64,000 nucleotides of DNA from Paenibacillus profundus. GTDB taxonomy: Bacteria; Bacillota; Bacilli; Paenibacillales; Paenibacillaceae. The notes beneath the pieces are model-generated. The model was not told where the DNA came from. It was given only the letters and a program-made list of their open reading frames with translations, and made no database searches. Below are positions 40,282-49,578 of the stretch, piece by piece. The position numbers and the translations under genes were made by a program. Location: contig NZ_JAJNBZ010000008.1 in assembly GCF_021369635.1 (NCBI RefSeq), positions 1 to 64,000 on the forward strand. Direction: 5' to 3'. Position 1 is the first letter of the stretch, and each line of letters opens with the position of its first letter.

Positions 40282-42015
40282 ATGAACGAGAAAGATCAAG
40301 TGTTCCCAACGAGTGAAGTGAATGAGACAAATGGGGCGAAGCGGACATTCTGGAAGGAAGCTGTCGTCTACCAAATTTATCCACGCAGCTTTCATGACAG
40401 CAACGGAGATGGAATTGGCGATTTACAGGGGATCATATCCAAGCTGGATTATTTGAAAACATTAGGCATCGATGTCATTTGGCTGTCACCGGTATACGAA
40501 TCGCCTAACGATGACAACGGCTATGACATTAGCGACTATCGGGCGATACATGAAGAGTTCGGCACGCTTGCCGATTGGGAAGTGTTAATAGACGGGATGC
40601 ATGCGCGCGGGATGAAGCTAGTCATGGATTTGGTCGTTAATCATACATCTGATGAACATGCCTGGTTCGCCGCATCGCGCGAATCGGTGAACAGTCCGTA
40701 CCGTGATTATTATTATTGGCGTCCGGGCCGCGGTGACCATGAACCGAACAATTGGACGTCGGTCTTCAGCGGCTCTGCGTGGCAGCATGATGAGCGCACG
40801 GATGAATATTATTTGCACCTCTTCTCCAAGAAGCAGCCTGATCTGAATTGGGAAAATCCGCGCGTGCGCGATGAAATCTATGACATGATGCGCTGGTGGC
40901 TTAATAAAGGCGTCGACGGCTTCCGCATGGACGTCATTAACTTTATTTCGAAAACACCGGGACTGCCGAGTGTCGGCGAGGAACGGTATGCGTGGGGCGG
41001 AGAGCATTTCATGAACGGACCGCATCTGACGGAGCATTTGCAGGAACTGAAGCGGGAGGTGCTTGACCGTTATGAAGTGATGACGGTCGGTGAAATGCCG
41101 GGCGTTACGGTGGAACAGGCGCGTGAAATTACGGGTGAGAATCACGGTTCTCTCAACATGGTGTTCCAGTTCGAGCATATGGAGGTCGATTCAGGCGCCG
41201 GCGGCAAGTGGGATGTGACGCCATGGAAGCTGCATGATTTGCGCTCCATTTTGCACAAATGGCAGACCGGTCTTGCAGACAGCGGCTGGAACAGCCTTTA
41301 CTTGAATAACCATGACCAGCCGCGCATGGTGTCTCGCTTCGGCGACGACAGCGCTTATCGGGTGCAATCCGCCAAGATGCTGGCGACGCTGCTGCATACG
41401 TTGCAAGGAACACCGTACATTTACCAAGGGGAAGAGCTTGGAATGACGAACGTCCGTTTCGATCGCATCGATCAATACAAAGATATTGAAACCCTCAATA
41501 TGTATCGCGAGCATACGGAGCAATACGGCAAGGATCCGGCCGACGTGATGAAGTCGATTTATGCCAAAGGCCGCGACAATGCGCGCACGCCGATGCAGTG
41601 GAATGCATCTCTGCATGGCGGCTTCACGTCGGGAACGCCTTGGCTGGAATCCAATCCGAATTATTCGGATATCAATGCGGAACAGGCGCTCTCGGATCCG
41701 GACTCCATCTTCTACTACTATCAAGCGCTCATCCGGTTGCGGAAGCAGAATCCGATTATGGTGTACGGCGATTACCGTCTCTGGCTGGAAGAGGACGAAT
41801 TCATCTATGCTTATACACGTTCCTGGGAAGGCAAGGAGTGGGTCGTACTGTTGAATTTCGCGGGTCATGACGCTGCGTTCCACTGTCCTCCAGAATGGAA
41901 GGGGCGCGCCTTTACACGCATCATTGGCAATTACGAAGACGTGCCGTTCGATATGTTCGCGGATGCATCGCTGCGTCCGTTCGAGGCGTTGGTGCTTGAA
42001 ATAACCGCACGCTGA
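40282..42015 (+). CDS. GH13 alpha-glucosidase, oligo-1,6-glucosidase type
   Basis: A 577-residue cytoplasmic GH13 enzyme of the oligo-1,6-glucosidase/alpha-glucosidase subfamily. Catalytic residues: nucleophile Asp217 in GFRMDVINF, acid/base Glu271 in VGEMPG and stabiliser Asp345 in LNNHDQPR. The residue after the nucleophile is Val, which in this subfamily goes with alpha-1,6 activity (isomaltose, panose, isomaltulose) rather than maltose preference. The N-terminus has a ~20-residue polar extension before the usual FWKEAVVYQIYPRSF. AGGAGAG precedes ATG 40282. The missing transporter upstream suggests its substrate now enters by another system. A strong bidirectional terminator follows. Confidence 0.9.
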   Translation: MNEKDQVFPTSEVNETNGAKRTFWKEAVVYQIYPRSFHDSNGDGIGDLQGIISKLDYLKTLGIDVIWLSPVYESPNDDNGYDISDYRAIHEEFGTLADWEVLIDGMHARGMKLVMDLVVNHTSDEHAWFAASRESVNSPYRDYYYWRPGRGDHEPNNWTSVFSGSAWQHDERTDEYYLHLFSKKQPDLNWENPRVRDEIYDMMRWWLNKGVDGFRMDVINFISKTPGLPSVGEERYAWGGEHFMNGPHLTEHLQELKREVLDRYEVMTVGEMPGVTVEQAREITGENHGSLNMVFQFEHMEVDSGAGGKWDVTPWKLHDLRSILHKWQTGLADSGWNSLYLNNHDQPRMVSRFGDDSAYRVQSAKMLATLLHTLQGTPYIYQGEELGMTNVRFDRIDQYKDIETLNMYREHTEQYGKDPADVMKSIYAKGRDNARTPMQWNASLHGGFTSGTPWLESNPNYSDINAEQALSDPDSIFYYYQALIRLRKQNPIMVYGDYRLWLEEDEFIYAYTRSWEGKEWVVLLNFAGHDAAFHCPPEWKGRAFTRIIGNYEDVPFDMFADASLRPFEALVLEITAR

Positions 42016-42063
42016 ATGCTTGATTTTGCAACATATGATGTGTTCTCCTCTAAAACGGAATAA

Positions 42064-42112
42064 CGGACCCTCTCTCGCACATTGAAATAATGTGCGAAGA
42101 GGGTCCGTTTTG
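42064..42112. terminator. Terminator between alpha-glucosidase and phospholipase-family genes
   Basis: CGGACCCTCT-ct-CGCACAT pairs with ATGTGCG-a-AGAGGGTCCG, followed by TTTTGTT. Long near-perfect stem. Confidence 0.85.
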
Positions 42113-42113
42113 T

Positions 42114-43091
42114 TCAACCTATGCGCCATATCGGATCTTCGACCGTAATAGGACGGTTATGTTCCATCTCCAGCCCTGTCTCATACGAGCGATTGCCGAT
42201 TGCTTCTTGCAGTGTATTATAGGCACCTGCGATGTCCTGTCCTGCATCTGGTCCGTTCGCTTCCGCGGCGTTGTCCCGAGCCTTCCAATAAGCGAGCGTC
42301 GCCGTCAGTACGCGTGCCGCGTCTTCCCGCGCCGTGTCCCACATATCCCATATGCTTGTCGTGTACGTTTCGTTCGTTCCCGTCGGGTCGGGCCACGCTG
42401 TGCGGGCTTCGTTCAATACATCGTATGGCGGAATATTTCGCTTATAGACAAACGGCTCGATCTGCTTGAAGGTTAATACCGTCTTTACGCCATACGGATC
42501 ATGGAACAGGCGTTGCGCACGCACCATATCGCGGTTCGCGCCGTTCCAATATTCACGCTTGGCCTGACGGGCGAGTTCCGGATAATATTTGTTAGACAGC
42601 TCCTCGAACAAGCGCACGATATCCTGTGGAAATTGTCCGCCTGTATCGATTTCCTTCCATACCGGCGTCTTCCATGTCTCCATACTCATCTTCTTCCGCA
42701 CCACATGCGTGTCCATGAGCACCTCGAACCGTTGATGGTCCCATTTCTTGAATCCCGATCGAACGAATACATACGGATGCATATGGCGATCAAGGATATG
42801 ATGGAGCAGAAATCCCAAGGCATATACGCGGTTCTCCGGCTGTTGGGGCGAGACGGAAGAGAGCAGATCAAGAATAAATGGCCCGCAATACTCGTTATGC
42901 ATCGCCGAACCGATATCGTTCATAACGGTAATGCGCTGCCAAGGGAAAAACTGATGATAGAACAGGAAGTCCGGCCCCTGACATCCCATATTGAACAATC
43001 GTTTCCGGTTCTCATCCTTAATCCATTCGGCGAGCCCAGCCTGAGCAAGCGCTTCTTGGCCGAACAGCAAATGCGTCCATATGTTGGGCAT
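42114..43091 (-). CDS. Zinc-dependent phospholipase C family protein
   Basis: A 325-residue protein of the family typified by zinc-dependent phospholipase C and S1/P1 nuclease folds. The N-terminus MPNIWTHLLFGQEAL has the conserved Trp-Thr-His, and QGPDFLFYHQF, LLHHILDRHMHPYVF and VLMDTHVV provide further His and Asp ligands for the trinuclear zinc site. No signal peptide is present, so it may act in the cytoplasm, unlike secreted PLC. Its substrate is unknown. ATG 43091 has GGGAGGG upstream. Monocistronic. Confidence 0.78.
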   Translation of the reverse strand: MPNIWTHLLFGQEALAQAGLAEWIKDENRKRLFNMGCQGPDFLFYHQFFPWQRITVMNDIGSAMHNEYCGPFILDLLSSVSPQQPENRVYALGFLLHHILDRHMHPYVFVRSGFKKWDHQRFEVLMDTHVVRKKMSMETWKTPVWKEIDTGGQFPQDIVRLFEELSNKYYPELARQAKREYWNGANRDMVRAQRLFHDPYGVKTVLTFKQIEPFVYKRNIPPYDVLNEARTAWPDPTGTNETYTTSIWDMWDTAREDAARVLTATLAYWKARDNAAEANGPDAGQDIAGAYNTLQEAIGNRSYETGLEMEHNRPITVEDPIWRIG

Positions 43092-43266
43092 GTTGGCCCT
43101 CCCTTTCGTTAACGGATTCTATTCGTTGTCGGTAAATTCCCACTATAATCAAGATGACGTGTTGTAGGCAAAGTTGTCAACCTTTTTGTATAATGAGAAA
43201 CGTTGAACGAAATGGTACGGAGCAGCATGTTTGACAGACGATAACTACAGCGAAGGAGACGACTCT

Positions 43267-45009
43267 ATGATACGCGCGCGCACATTTGTCAGCTTGCAGC
43301 ACAAAATTTTCAAATTCACCGTTCTGCTCGTGTGCATTCCGATATTGCTCATTGGCTCCATTTCTTATTGGTGGTCGGCAGATATTTTGCAGCAGAAAGT
43401 GTCGGTGTCTGATCTTAACACTGTCGCGCAGGTCGGCCTGAATGTGCAGTTCATGACAGACTATGTGCACGATACGTCGTTGTTCCTCATCCAATCGGAC
43501 GAGGTCAGGCGGTTCCTGCTTAGCAATCCTGCATCCAATGAAAGCCTTGAGCGAGAAATCTCATCAATGGAACGGTTCTTCCTTCATCTTACCAATATGA
43601 AGGAATTCATTCACTCCATCTATTTGCAGGGCGAGAACGGGGTAACGTTCAGCACACACCCGGAGGCTGTCAGCTTGAATGGCATGATGCTGGAAGAAGT
43701 GAAACGGCTGCGCGGCAAGCCGTTGTGGTTCATACAGAAGCATAACAACTATGAGACCCTGTCTTTTATCCGCGAAATTCGGGATGTGAACAATGTCGGA
43801 CGCCGGCTTGGCATGGTTCAAGTTAATATCGATCTGAATTATGTGCGCCAACTGCTGAACCAGCAGCGCATCGGCACCCGCGACAGCTTCTATTTGCTGA
43901 ATGAAGAGGGGCTTGTGCTAACGTCGACGGTGGATGACAACGTCTATTCCAAGCTTCCGGATAACTTCGAGTTTCCAGATCAGGCCTATGGGGATCACGG
44001 CTACTATACGGTTGCTATGGATAAGGAACGGTATTTGATTACGTATGCGGGCATTGCCAAGACCGGTTGGCGGATCGCGCATGCCGTTCCGCTCAAGGAG
44101 ATGCTGGAAGAGAACGCCGTTATTACGAAAATAATGCTCATCGCGATGATCGCGTCACTCGTCGTGTGTGTCGTTACCGCCATCTTGTTCTCGAAGCGGA
44201 TTATCCGCCCGATTCAGCATTTGCGCAGCTTGATGCTGCGGATGGAACGGGGGCAGTTCCAAGGACGCGTGCAAGTTCAGAGCAACGATGAAATCGCCCA
44301 ACTCGGTCGCAGCTTCAACCGGATGAACGAGCGGCTTCATGAGCTGGTCAATCAGGTATATGAAGCGGAGCTGAGGAAGAAGGAAGCGGAGCTTAAAGCG
44401 TTTCAAGCGCAGATCAATCCGCATTTCTTATATAATACGCTCGATACGATTTATTGGATGAGCCGGATGGAGAAGGCATACGAAACGGCTCAATTGGTCG
44501 AGGCGCTATCCAAGCTGTTCCGTCTCAGCCTGAATAGCGGCCAAGAGTTGACAACGGTTCGCGACGAGGTCAATCACTTGAAAAATTACATGATTATTCA
44601 ACAAAAGCGGTACGAGGATATGATAGATTTTCATTTGGAAACCGATAATGAAGATACACTTAATGGGCGAACTGTGAAGCTCATCTTGCAGCCCTTCGTG
44701 GAAAATGCGATTGTTCACGGCATCGAGAAGCTGGGCGAGCCGGGTTGCATTCGAGTGGACGTATTCCGGCAAGAGGACAAGCTTATCTATCGCATCTCGG
44801 ATACGGGAACCGGGGTCGATGTGGCGGAGATGGAGCGGCTCATGCACGAAAGCGGGGCTAATAACCGCGGCTTTGCGATTAAAAATGTAAATGACCGGAT
44901 TCAGCTTTACTTCGGCGATGACTGTGGAGTGACCTTCAAAAATAACGAGGCTGGCGGAACGATCGTAGAAATCATACAGCCTTGGAAGACGGGAGAGGAT
45001 ATGACATGA
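43267..45009 (+). CDS. YesM-type sensor histidine kinase
   Basis: A 580-residue membrane sensor. N-terminal membrane segment at ~10-35, an extracellular Cache-type domain (~40-290), second membrane segment (~295-315, IMLIAMIASLVVCVVTAILF), HAMP domain (FSKRIIRPIQHLRSL), then a HisKA_7-type region with the phosphoacceptor His386 in QAQINPHFLYNTLD and a HATPase domain (QPFVENAIVHGIEK; DTGTGVD). This is the class paired with YesN-type AraC response regulators and controls sugar transporter operons. ATG 43267 follows GAAGGAG. Its stop overlaps the next gene's start (ATGA), so the pair is translationally coupled. Confidence 0.93.
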   Translation: MIRARTFVSLQHKIFKFTVLLVCIPILLIGSISYWWSADILQQKVSVSDLNTVAQVGLNVQFMTDYVHDTSLFLIQSDEVRRFLLSNPASNESLEREISSMERFFLHLTNMKEFIHSIYLQGENGVTFSTHPEAVSLNGMMLEEVKRLRGKPLWFIQKHNNYETLSFIREIRDVNNVGRRLGMVQVNIDLNYVRQLLNQQRIGTRDSFYLLNEEGLVLTSTVDDNVYSKLPDNFEFPDQAYGDHGYYTVAMDKERYLITYAGIAKTGWRIAHAVPLKEMLEENAVITKIMLIAMIASLVVCVVTAILFSKRIIRPIQHLRSLMLRMERGQFQGRVQVQSNDEIAQLGRSFNRMNERLHELVNQVYEAELRKKEAELKAFQAQINPHFLYNTLDTIYWMSRMEKAYETAQLVEALSKLFRLSLNSGQELTTVRDEVNHLKNYMIIQQKRYEDMIDFHLETDNEDTLNGRTVKLILQPFVENAIVHGIEKLGEPGCIRVDVFRQEDKLIYRISDTGTGVDVAEMERLMHESGANNRGFAIKNVNDRIQLYFGDDCGVTFKNNEAGGTIVEIIQPWKTGEDMT

Positions 45010-46616
45010 GTGCGATTAAAGTATTGATTGTAGATGATGAAGTCATCATTCGAAAAGGTATTCGCACGTCTATCGATTGGGAGCCGCTTGGCATCGAGAT
45101 TATCGGCGAGGCGAGGAACGGGCAAGAAGCGTTGGAGCTGGCGGAATCGCTGCAGCCTGATATCGTAATGACTGACATCCGCATGCCGCTGATGGACGGG
45201 CTGGCGCTGGCTGCCAAGCTGAAGGAGCAGAAGCCGCACATAAAGATCGTGATCGTGTCCGGCTATGACGATTTCGATTATGCGAGGCAAGCGCTCAAAA
45301 TCGGTGTCAGCGAGTATTTGACCAAGCCGGTTGGAGCTGAGGAAATGAAGAAGCTGATGTCGAAGCTAAGGGATCAAATCCGCGCGGAACGGGAACGTCA
45401 CAATGAGGAATCGCATAATGGCATGCTGCTGCGGGAAAGTATGCCTTACATTCAGGCAAAGTGGCTGAACCGACTTTTAAAGGGCGAGCACCAAGACGAA
45501 GTGACGATTCGCGATCGGGCGAGGCAGCTGCACATTCCGCTGGATGGACCCGAATATGCCGTAGTCGTCATCGATATTGACGATTATCGTCTCATTATGG
45601 AGCAATCGACGGATCGGGAGAAGGAACTCATACAATTCGCTATTCAAAATATTGCAGAAGAGCTGTTCGGAGAGAAGTTTACGACTGCGGTCTGCCGCAC
45701 AGAGGAAGATACGCTGGCAGTGCTCTTAAGTGTGAACATGAGCAATAAGCATCTTATTACGGCATGCTGTGAGGAAATGCAGCAATGTGTGCGCCGTTAT
45801 GTCAAGCTATCGGTAACGCTCGGCATCGGCAGCATCATTTCTTCACTCGCTAACGTGCCAGCGAGCATGGAGGAGGCGATGTCTGCGATTCGAAGTAAGG
45901 TGTACCGTGGTAAAGGGCAAATCATCGTCTTTGATGCGAAAGAGCATGCCCAAATGAAATCGCCGATGCTTATCCCTACGGAAGAAGAACTCGAGCTCTT
46001 GCAACGACTTGCGACGATGGACTTCGCAGGCATTCAGGAACGGCTGGACAAATGGTTTCGCCATTGTGCGGAGGAAGGCGTATCGTATCAGCATGTTCAG
46101 ACGCTCTGTGTGAAGCTTGTCGTGCTTGCGACAACGCATGTGGAGCAGATGGGCGTGAAGCGTACCGATCTGGATCCGGTGCTCTTGAACCCATATGATG
46201 AGGTAAAAAAGTATGAGACCGCGCACGATATGAAGCAGTGGCTCCTGAAAATGTTCGAATCGTTCATCCAAACCATTTCGCAATATAAGACAAGCCGTTA
46301 CCGGAATATCGTCTCCGTTGCCATTCAATACGTTCAGGAGCATTACGCGGAGGAGCTGAAGCTCGAAGATATCGCGGGGCACGTCTACGTTACGCCGAAT
46401 TATTTCAGCCGCGTGTTCAAGCAGGAGACGGGCGAGCACTTTACGGAATGGCTGAATAAATTCCGGGTGGAGAAGGCGAAGCCACTCCTGCGGGATGTCA
46501 GCCTCAAAGTGTACGAGGTTGCGGAACAGGTCGGGTATAACGACTATAAATATTTCGCTCATATTTTCAAAAAGTATACGGGCACTACACCTAAGGAGTA
46601 TCGAAATCAGTTATAA
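45006..46616 (+). CDS. YesN-type response regulator with AraC DNA-binding domain
   Basis: A 536-residue regulator: receiver domain at residues 1-125 (phosphoacceptor Asp57 in DIVMTDIRMPLMDG, K in LTKPVGAEE), a long linker region of ~280 residues common to YesN proteins, and a C-terminal AraC domain (KLEDIAGHVYVTPNYFSRVF and VYEVAEQVGYNDYKYFAHI, closing TTPKEYRNQL). It is encoded just upstream of a sugar ABC operon and should activate it on signal from the YesM kinase. Start ATG 45006 overlaps the kinase stop; GGGAGAGG precedes it. Confidence 0.93.
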   Translation: MSAIKVLIVDDEVIIRKGIRTSIDWEPLGIEIIGEARNGQEALELAESLQPDIVMTDIRMPLMDGLALAAKLKEQKPHIKIVIVSGYDDFDYARQALKIGVSEYLTKPVGAEEMKKLMSKLRDQIRAERERHNEESHNGMLLRESMPYIQAKWLNRLLKGEHQDEVTIRDRARQLHIPLDGPEYAVVVIDIDDYRLIMEQSTDREKELIQFAIQNIAEELFGEKFTTAVCRTEEDTLAVLLSVNMSNKHLITACCEEMQQCVRRYVKLSVTLGIGSIISSLANVPASMEEAMSAIRSKVYRGKGQIIVFDAKEHAQMKSPMLIPTEEELELLQRLATMDFAGIQERLDKWFRHCAEEGVSYQHVQTLCVKLVVLATTHVEQMGVKRTDLDPVLLNPYDEVKKYETAHDMKQWLLKMFESFIQTISQYKTSRYRNIVSVAIQYVQEHYAEELKLEDIAGHVYVTPNYFSRVFKQETGEHFTEWLNKFRVEKAKPLLRDVSLKVYEVAEQVGYNDYKYFAHIFKKYTGTTPKEYRNQL

Positions 46617-46645
46617 TGCGGTTAAATTGCACAATATGGACGAGA

Positions 46646-46686
46646 GGACAAGGACGGCTTGCGAGCTATCCTGTCCTTTTTTGCGG
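46646..46686 (+). terminator. Terminator of the two-component pair
   Basis: AGGACA and TGTCCT flank an inner GGCTTGCGAGCTATC region and are followed by TTTTTTG. Confidence 0.55.
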
Positions 46687-46689
46687 TAT

Positions 46690-47160
46690 TGGCCGCGGGC
46701 ATCCACAACTGACTGTCTGTTCACTATACTTTCTCCGCATTTTATCCGACTCAGGACTTGATCATTGACCATACCGGTTAACTCGCAATTAAACATAACT
46801 GACCAACCTGCCTTGCAGCAAATAAATGACTCGTCTGTTAGTCCCTTTTGCCCAATCTCCCTCAGGCTCAGAAGCAAACATACCGCTTTTCCAACGACTA
46901 AAGTGATATATGCTCATAGCCCAGACAGGAGTGGTTTTACGACTGGGATTTCTGACTCATGGGGAGAGTGGGGCTAAGGGGAGAATAGAAGAGATAACAT
47001 GGTGCTGAAATTTTAAAGGAATAGGTCCTGCGCTGCATTTTCCATATGATGAGTAACGATATTTCGTGAAAGGCACCCACGGGGGAAATTCAGGAAATAA
47101 AAGTAATAGTTACTCGAAGAGGCTAAAAAAACGGACATTTTAATAATTCTCTCTACTTAT
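46690..47160. other. Intergenic region without a convincing gene
   Basis: About 470 bases between the response-regulator terminator and the sugar operon promoter. Frames in it (longest 70 codons at 46765) lack ribosome sites. It should contain the binding site for the YesN-type regulator; I could not pick one out by eye. Confidence 0.4.
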
Positions 47161-47178
47161 TTACTTGTATGAATTTCC

Positions 47179-47203
47179 TATACTTAAGTTGTAAACGTTA
47201 GCA
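47179..47203 (+). promoter_or_regulatory. Promoter -10 with overlapping catabolite-responsive element (cre)
   Basis: TATACT at 47179-47184 is a -10 candidate. TTGTAAACGTTAGCA at 47189-47203 matches the Bacillota cre consensus WTGNAANCGNWNNCW at every defined position. The site would cover the start of transcription and so should allow CcpA to repress the sugar operon in the presence of preferred sugars. The -35 is weak, consistent with activator dependence. Confidence 0.75.
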
Positions 47204-47239
47204 AGTCTAATGAAGACATACACGAGGGGTGTACACAAC

Positions 47240-48571
47240 ATGAAAAAAGGGTTAAAACGTTGGACGTCCATGCTGCTTATTTCCTGCATGGCTTTGGTGG
47301 TTGCAGGCTGCGGCTCGTCCCAATCCTCTTCCGGCTCAGGCGAGCAGGCAGAAGGCAAGAAAGAACCAATTAAATTTATGCATATGTTTGACAAAAACGC
47401 AGAAGGCGGCGGCCTTCACCAAGCGGAATTGTTGGACACATTCATTACAGAAAATCCTGACATTAAATTGGATCAGGAAGTTCAGTCCCACGATAACTAT
47501 GAGACGAAAATCAAAACATTGGCTGCAGCGAACGAGTTGCCAGACGTCTTCCTAATTAAGAGCTCGATGGTAACGACGTTCGTCGAGAACGGACTAGTAA
47601 TGTCAGTCGACGAGCTGCTTGATAAAGATGCAGATTGGAAAAATGGCTTCGTGGACGGTGCGCTTGATACGTATCAAGTAGACGGAAAAACGTACGGAAT
47701 CCAATTCTCCGGCGGTCCGACACACGCTATTTACTACAACAAAGATCTGGTAGCGCAAGCAGGCTTCAATGAATTTCCGAAGACGTGGGATGATTTCCTG
47801 AAGCTTATTGATAATTTGAAAGCGAAAGACATCACGCCGATTGCTTTTGGAAACAAAGGAAAATGGCTCGCAAACTCTAGCTACATGTCTACGCTTGGCG
47901 ATCGTTTCACCGGTACGGAATGGTTCAATAAGCTTGTTAACAATCAAGGTTCTAAATTTACAGACCCTGAATTCGTACAGGCGCTCACTCTGTTCCAAGA
48001 CTTGGCGAAGCGCGGCGCGTTCAACAGCGACATGAACTCGATCGACAACAACCAAATGAAGACACTGTACTATAACGGTAAAGCAGCGATGTTTATTGAA
48101 GGCGCTTGGGCAAGCAACGCGGTTGAAACAGGCGGCCCGAAAGAAATTCTCGACAAAACAGAGCTGGCTATCTTCCCGGCTATTGACGGTGCCAAAGGCG
48201 AACAGAACGGTGTATCCGGCGGCGGCGGTTGGGCTTATGCCGTCAACGTAAATATCGACAAAGCCAAATTGGATGATGTTGCGAAAATGCTGAAATTCTT
48301 GTCTGACAAAGATGCAGCGAAAGTCATTCTGAAATATGGCGATATTCCATCCAGCAAAGTGGAAAACATGGATGAATTGAATCTGTCTCCAATGACGAAA
48401 AAAATGGTGAAAATGCTTGAAACAACGAAGTATGTACCGATTTACGATTCTCGCTTGTCTCCTGGCTTGACTGAATCGATGAACGCAGCGATGCAAGATA
48501 TGCTGATCGGTCAGATTACACCAGAAAAAGCAGCAGAAGTGATGCAAAAAGAATTCGACAACGAAATGTAG
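47240..48571 (+). CDS. Sugar ABC transporter substrate-binding lipoprotein
   Basis: A 443-residue lipoprotein: signal peptide MKKGLKRWTSMLLISCMALV with lipobox VVAGC, a Ser/Gly-rich linker, then a cluster-B-type (CUT1) binding fold (residues ~40-430; PIKFMHMFDKNAEGG, FAGGPTHAIYYNKDL-like YYNKD, and WAYAVNVNIDKAKLD). It captures an oligosaccharide outside the membrane for the two permeases that follow. The start is ATG 47240 with GAGGGGTG; an upstream in-frame ATG at 47210 lies before the ribosome site. It is the first gene of the operon; a strong hairpin separates it from the permease genes. Confidence 0.9.
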   Translation: MKKGLKRWTSMLLISCMALVVAGCGSSQSSSGSGEQAEGKKEPIKFMHMFDKNAEGGGLHQAELLDTFITENPDIKLDQEVQSHDNYETKIKTLAAANELPDVFLIKSSMVTTFVENGLVMSVDELLDKDADWKNGFVDGALDTYQVDGKTYGIQFSGGPTHAIYYNKDLVAQAGFNEFPKTWDDFLKLIDNLKAKDITPIAFGNKGKWLANSSYMSTLGDRFTGTEWFNKLVNNQGSKFTDPEFVQALTLFQDLAKRGAFNSDMNSIDNNQMKTLYYNGKAAMFIEGAWASNAVETGGPKEILDKTELAIFPAIDGAKGEQNGVSGGGGWAYAVNVNIDKAKLDDVAKMLKFLSDKDAAKVILKYGDIPSSKVENMDELNLSPMTKKMVKMLETTKYVPIYDSRLSPGLTESMNAAMQDMLIGQITPEKAAEVMQKEFDNEM

Positions 48572-48622
48572 AGATAAATGGATTAGTTAGATAGATAGAG
48601 AAACTTGGATAGGATAGGGATA

Positions 48623-48650
48623 ATTCTCCCGGGCGCATGCCCGGGAGAAT
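48623..48650 (+). terminator. Intercistronic hairpin between binding-protein and permease genes
   Basis: ATTCTCCCGGGC-gcat-GCCCGGGAGAAT, a perfect 12-bp stem with no T-run. Such hairpins stabilise the upstream mRNA or cause partial termination, giving more binding protein than permease. Confidence 0.7.
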
Positions 48651-48693
48651 CGTTATCCTGCTGAAATCGAAACAGAGAGAGGAGAGAACCGTG

Positions 48694-49578
48694 ATGAATA
48701 ACACCGCTATCCGTCCCAAACGCTGGACGTTTTTTGCATATTTGATTCCAGGCGTTGTCATTTATGCATTTATGGTGCTAGTCCCGTTGGTGCTCGCTTT
48801 ACGGTACAGCTTCTATAAATGGTCCGGCGGTCCGAAGATGGAATGGATCGGCCTGAAGAACTATCAAATCCTCCTGCAGGATGAGAAGTTCTGGGGAGCC
48901 TTTATCAATAACTTGCTGATTGTTGGTTTTAGCGTTATCGGGCAGATTGGGATAGCTTTCATAATTGCCATATTCTTAATGAATAAATGGGTGAAATGGC
49001 GTGAGTTCCACCGTACCGTTATTTTTATTCCGGTCGTATTGTCGTCCGTCGTTATCGGCTTTCTGTGGTCGATGATTTATAACAACGATGCAGGACTTCT
49101 GAACTGGCTCTTGACAAGCTTGGGGCTGGAATCTTGGATTAAACCGTGGCTCGATGACCCGAACGTCGTCATGTATTCCGTAACAGCACCGATCGTGTGG
49201 CAATATATCGGGTTCTACTTGATTATTTTCATGGCCTCTATGCAAAGCATTAACGGTGAAGTGTACGAAATGGCGGAGATTGATGGCGCCACAGGCATGA
49301 AGAAGACGTTGTACATTACATTGCCGTTGATGAAAGATACACTCAAAATTGCTGTGATGCTCTGTATTGCGGGGAACATGAAGGCGTTCGACAGTATCTT
49401 CGTAATGACCGGCGGCGGCCCGGGCAACTCCTCGACTGTTATGGCGCAATACGCTTATGATACGTCGTTCAAAGCGTTCAAGCTCGGGTACGGCAGTGCA
49501 ATTTCCATCGGCATTATGGTACTTAGTGTCGGGCTCATCATGATTAGCCGCTTGATTGGAGGGAAGAGCAATGACTAA
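48694..49578 (+). CDS. CUT1 sugar ABC permease, first subunit (MalF-like)
   Basis: A 294-residue permease with six predicted membrane segments. The EAA-type loop is read in EVYEMAEIDGATGMKKTLYITLPLM, which contacts the ATPase. It is the first of two permeases of a CUT1 importer. No ATPase gene is in the operon; in Bacillota such systems share an MsmX-type ATPase encoded elsewhere. ATG 48694 (or the GTG three bases before) with GAGAGGAGAG. The next gene overlaps its end by 8 bases. Confidence 0.9.
   Translation: MNNTAIRPKRWTFFAYLIPGVVIYAFMVLVPLVLALRYSFYKWSGGPKMEWIGLKNYQILLQDEKFWGAFINNLLIVGFSVIGQIGIAFIIAIFLMNKWVKWREFHRTVIFIPVVLSSVVIGFLWSMIYNNDAGLLNWLLTSLGLESWIKPWLDDPNVVMYSVTAPIVWQYIGFYLIIFMASMQSINGEVYEMAEIDGATGMKKTLYITLPLMKDTLKIAVMLCIAGNMKAFDSIFVMTGGGPGNSSTVMAQYAYDTSFKAFKLGYGSAISIGIMVLSVGLIMISRLIGGKSND

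Noticed and set aside
41191-42129. A 312-codon minus-strand frame inside the alpha-glucosidase gene
   Set aside because: It lies opposite the catalytic domain of a clear GH13 enzyme, and its sequence (rich in R, H and I) has no family features.
47603-48547. A 314-codon minus-strand frame inside the binding-protein gene
   Set aside because: Its composition (many F, R, H, V) is that of a shadow frame, and the plus-strand lipoprotein is certain.
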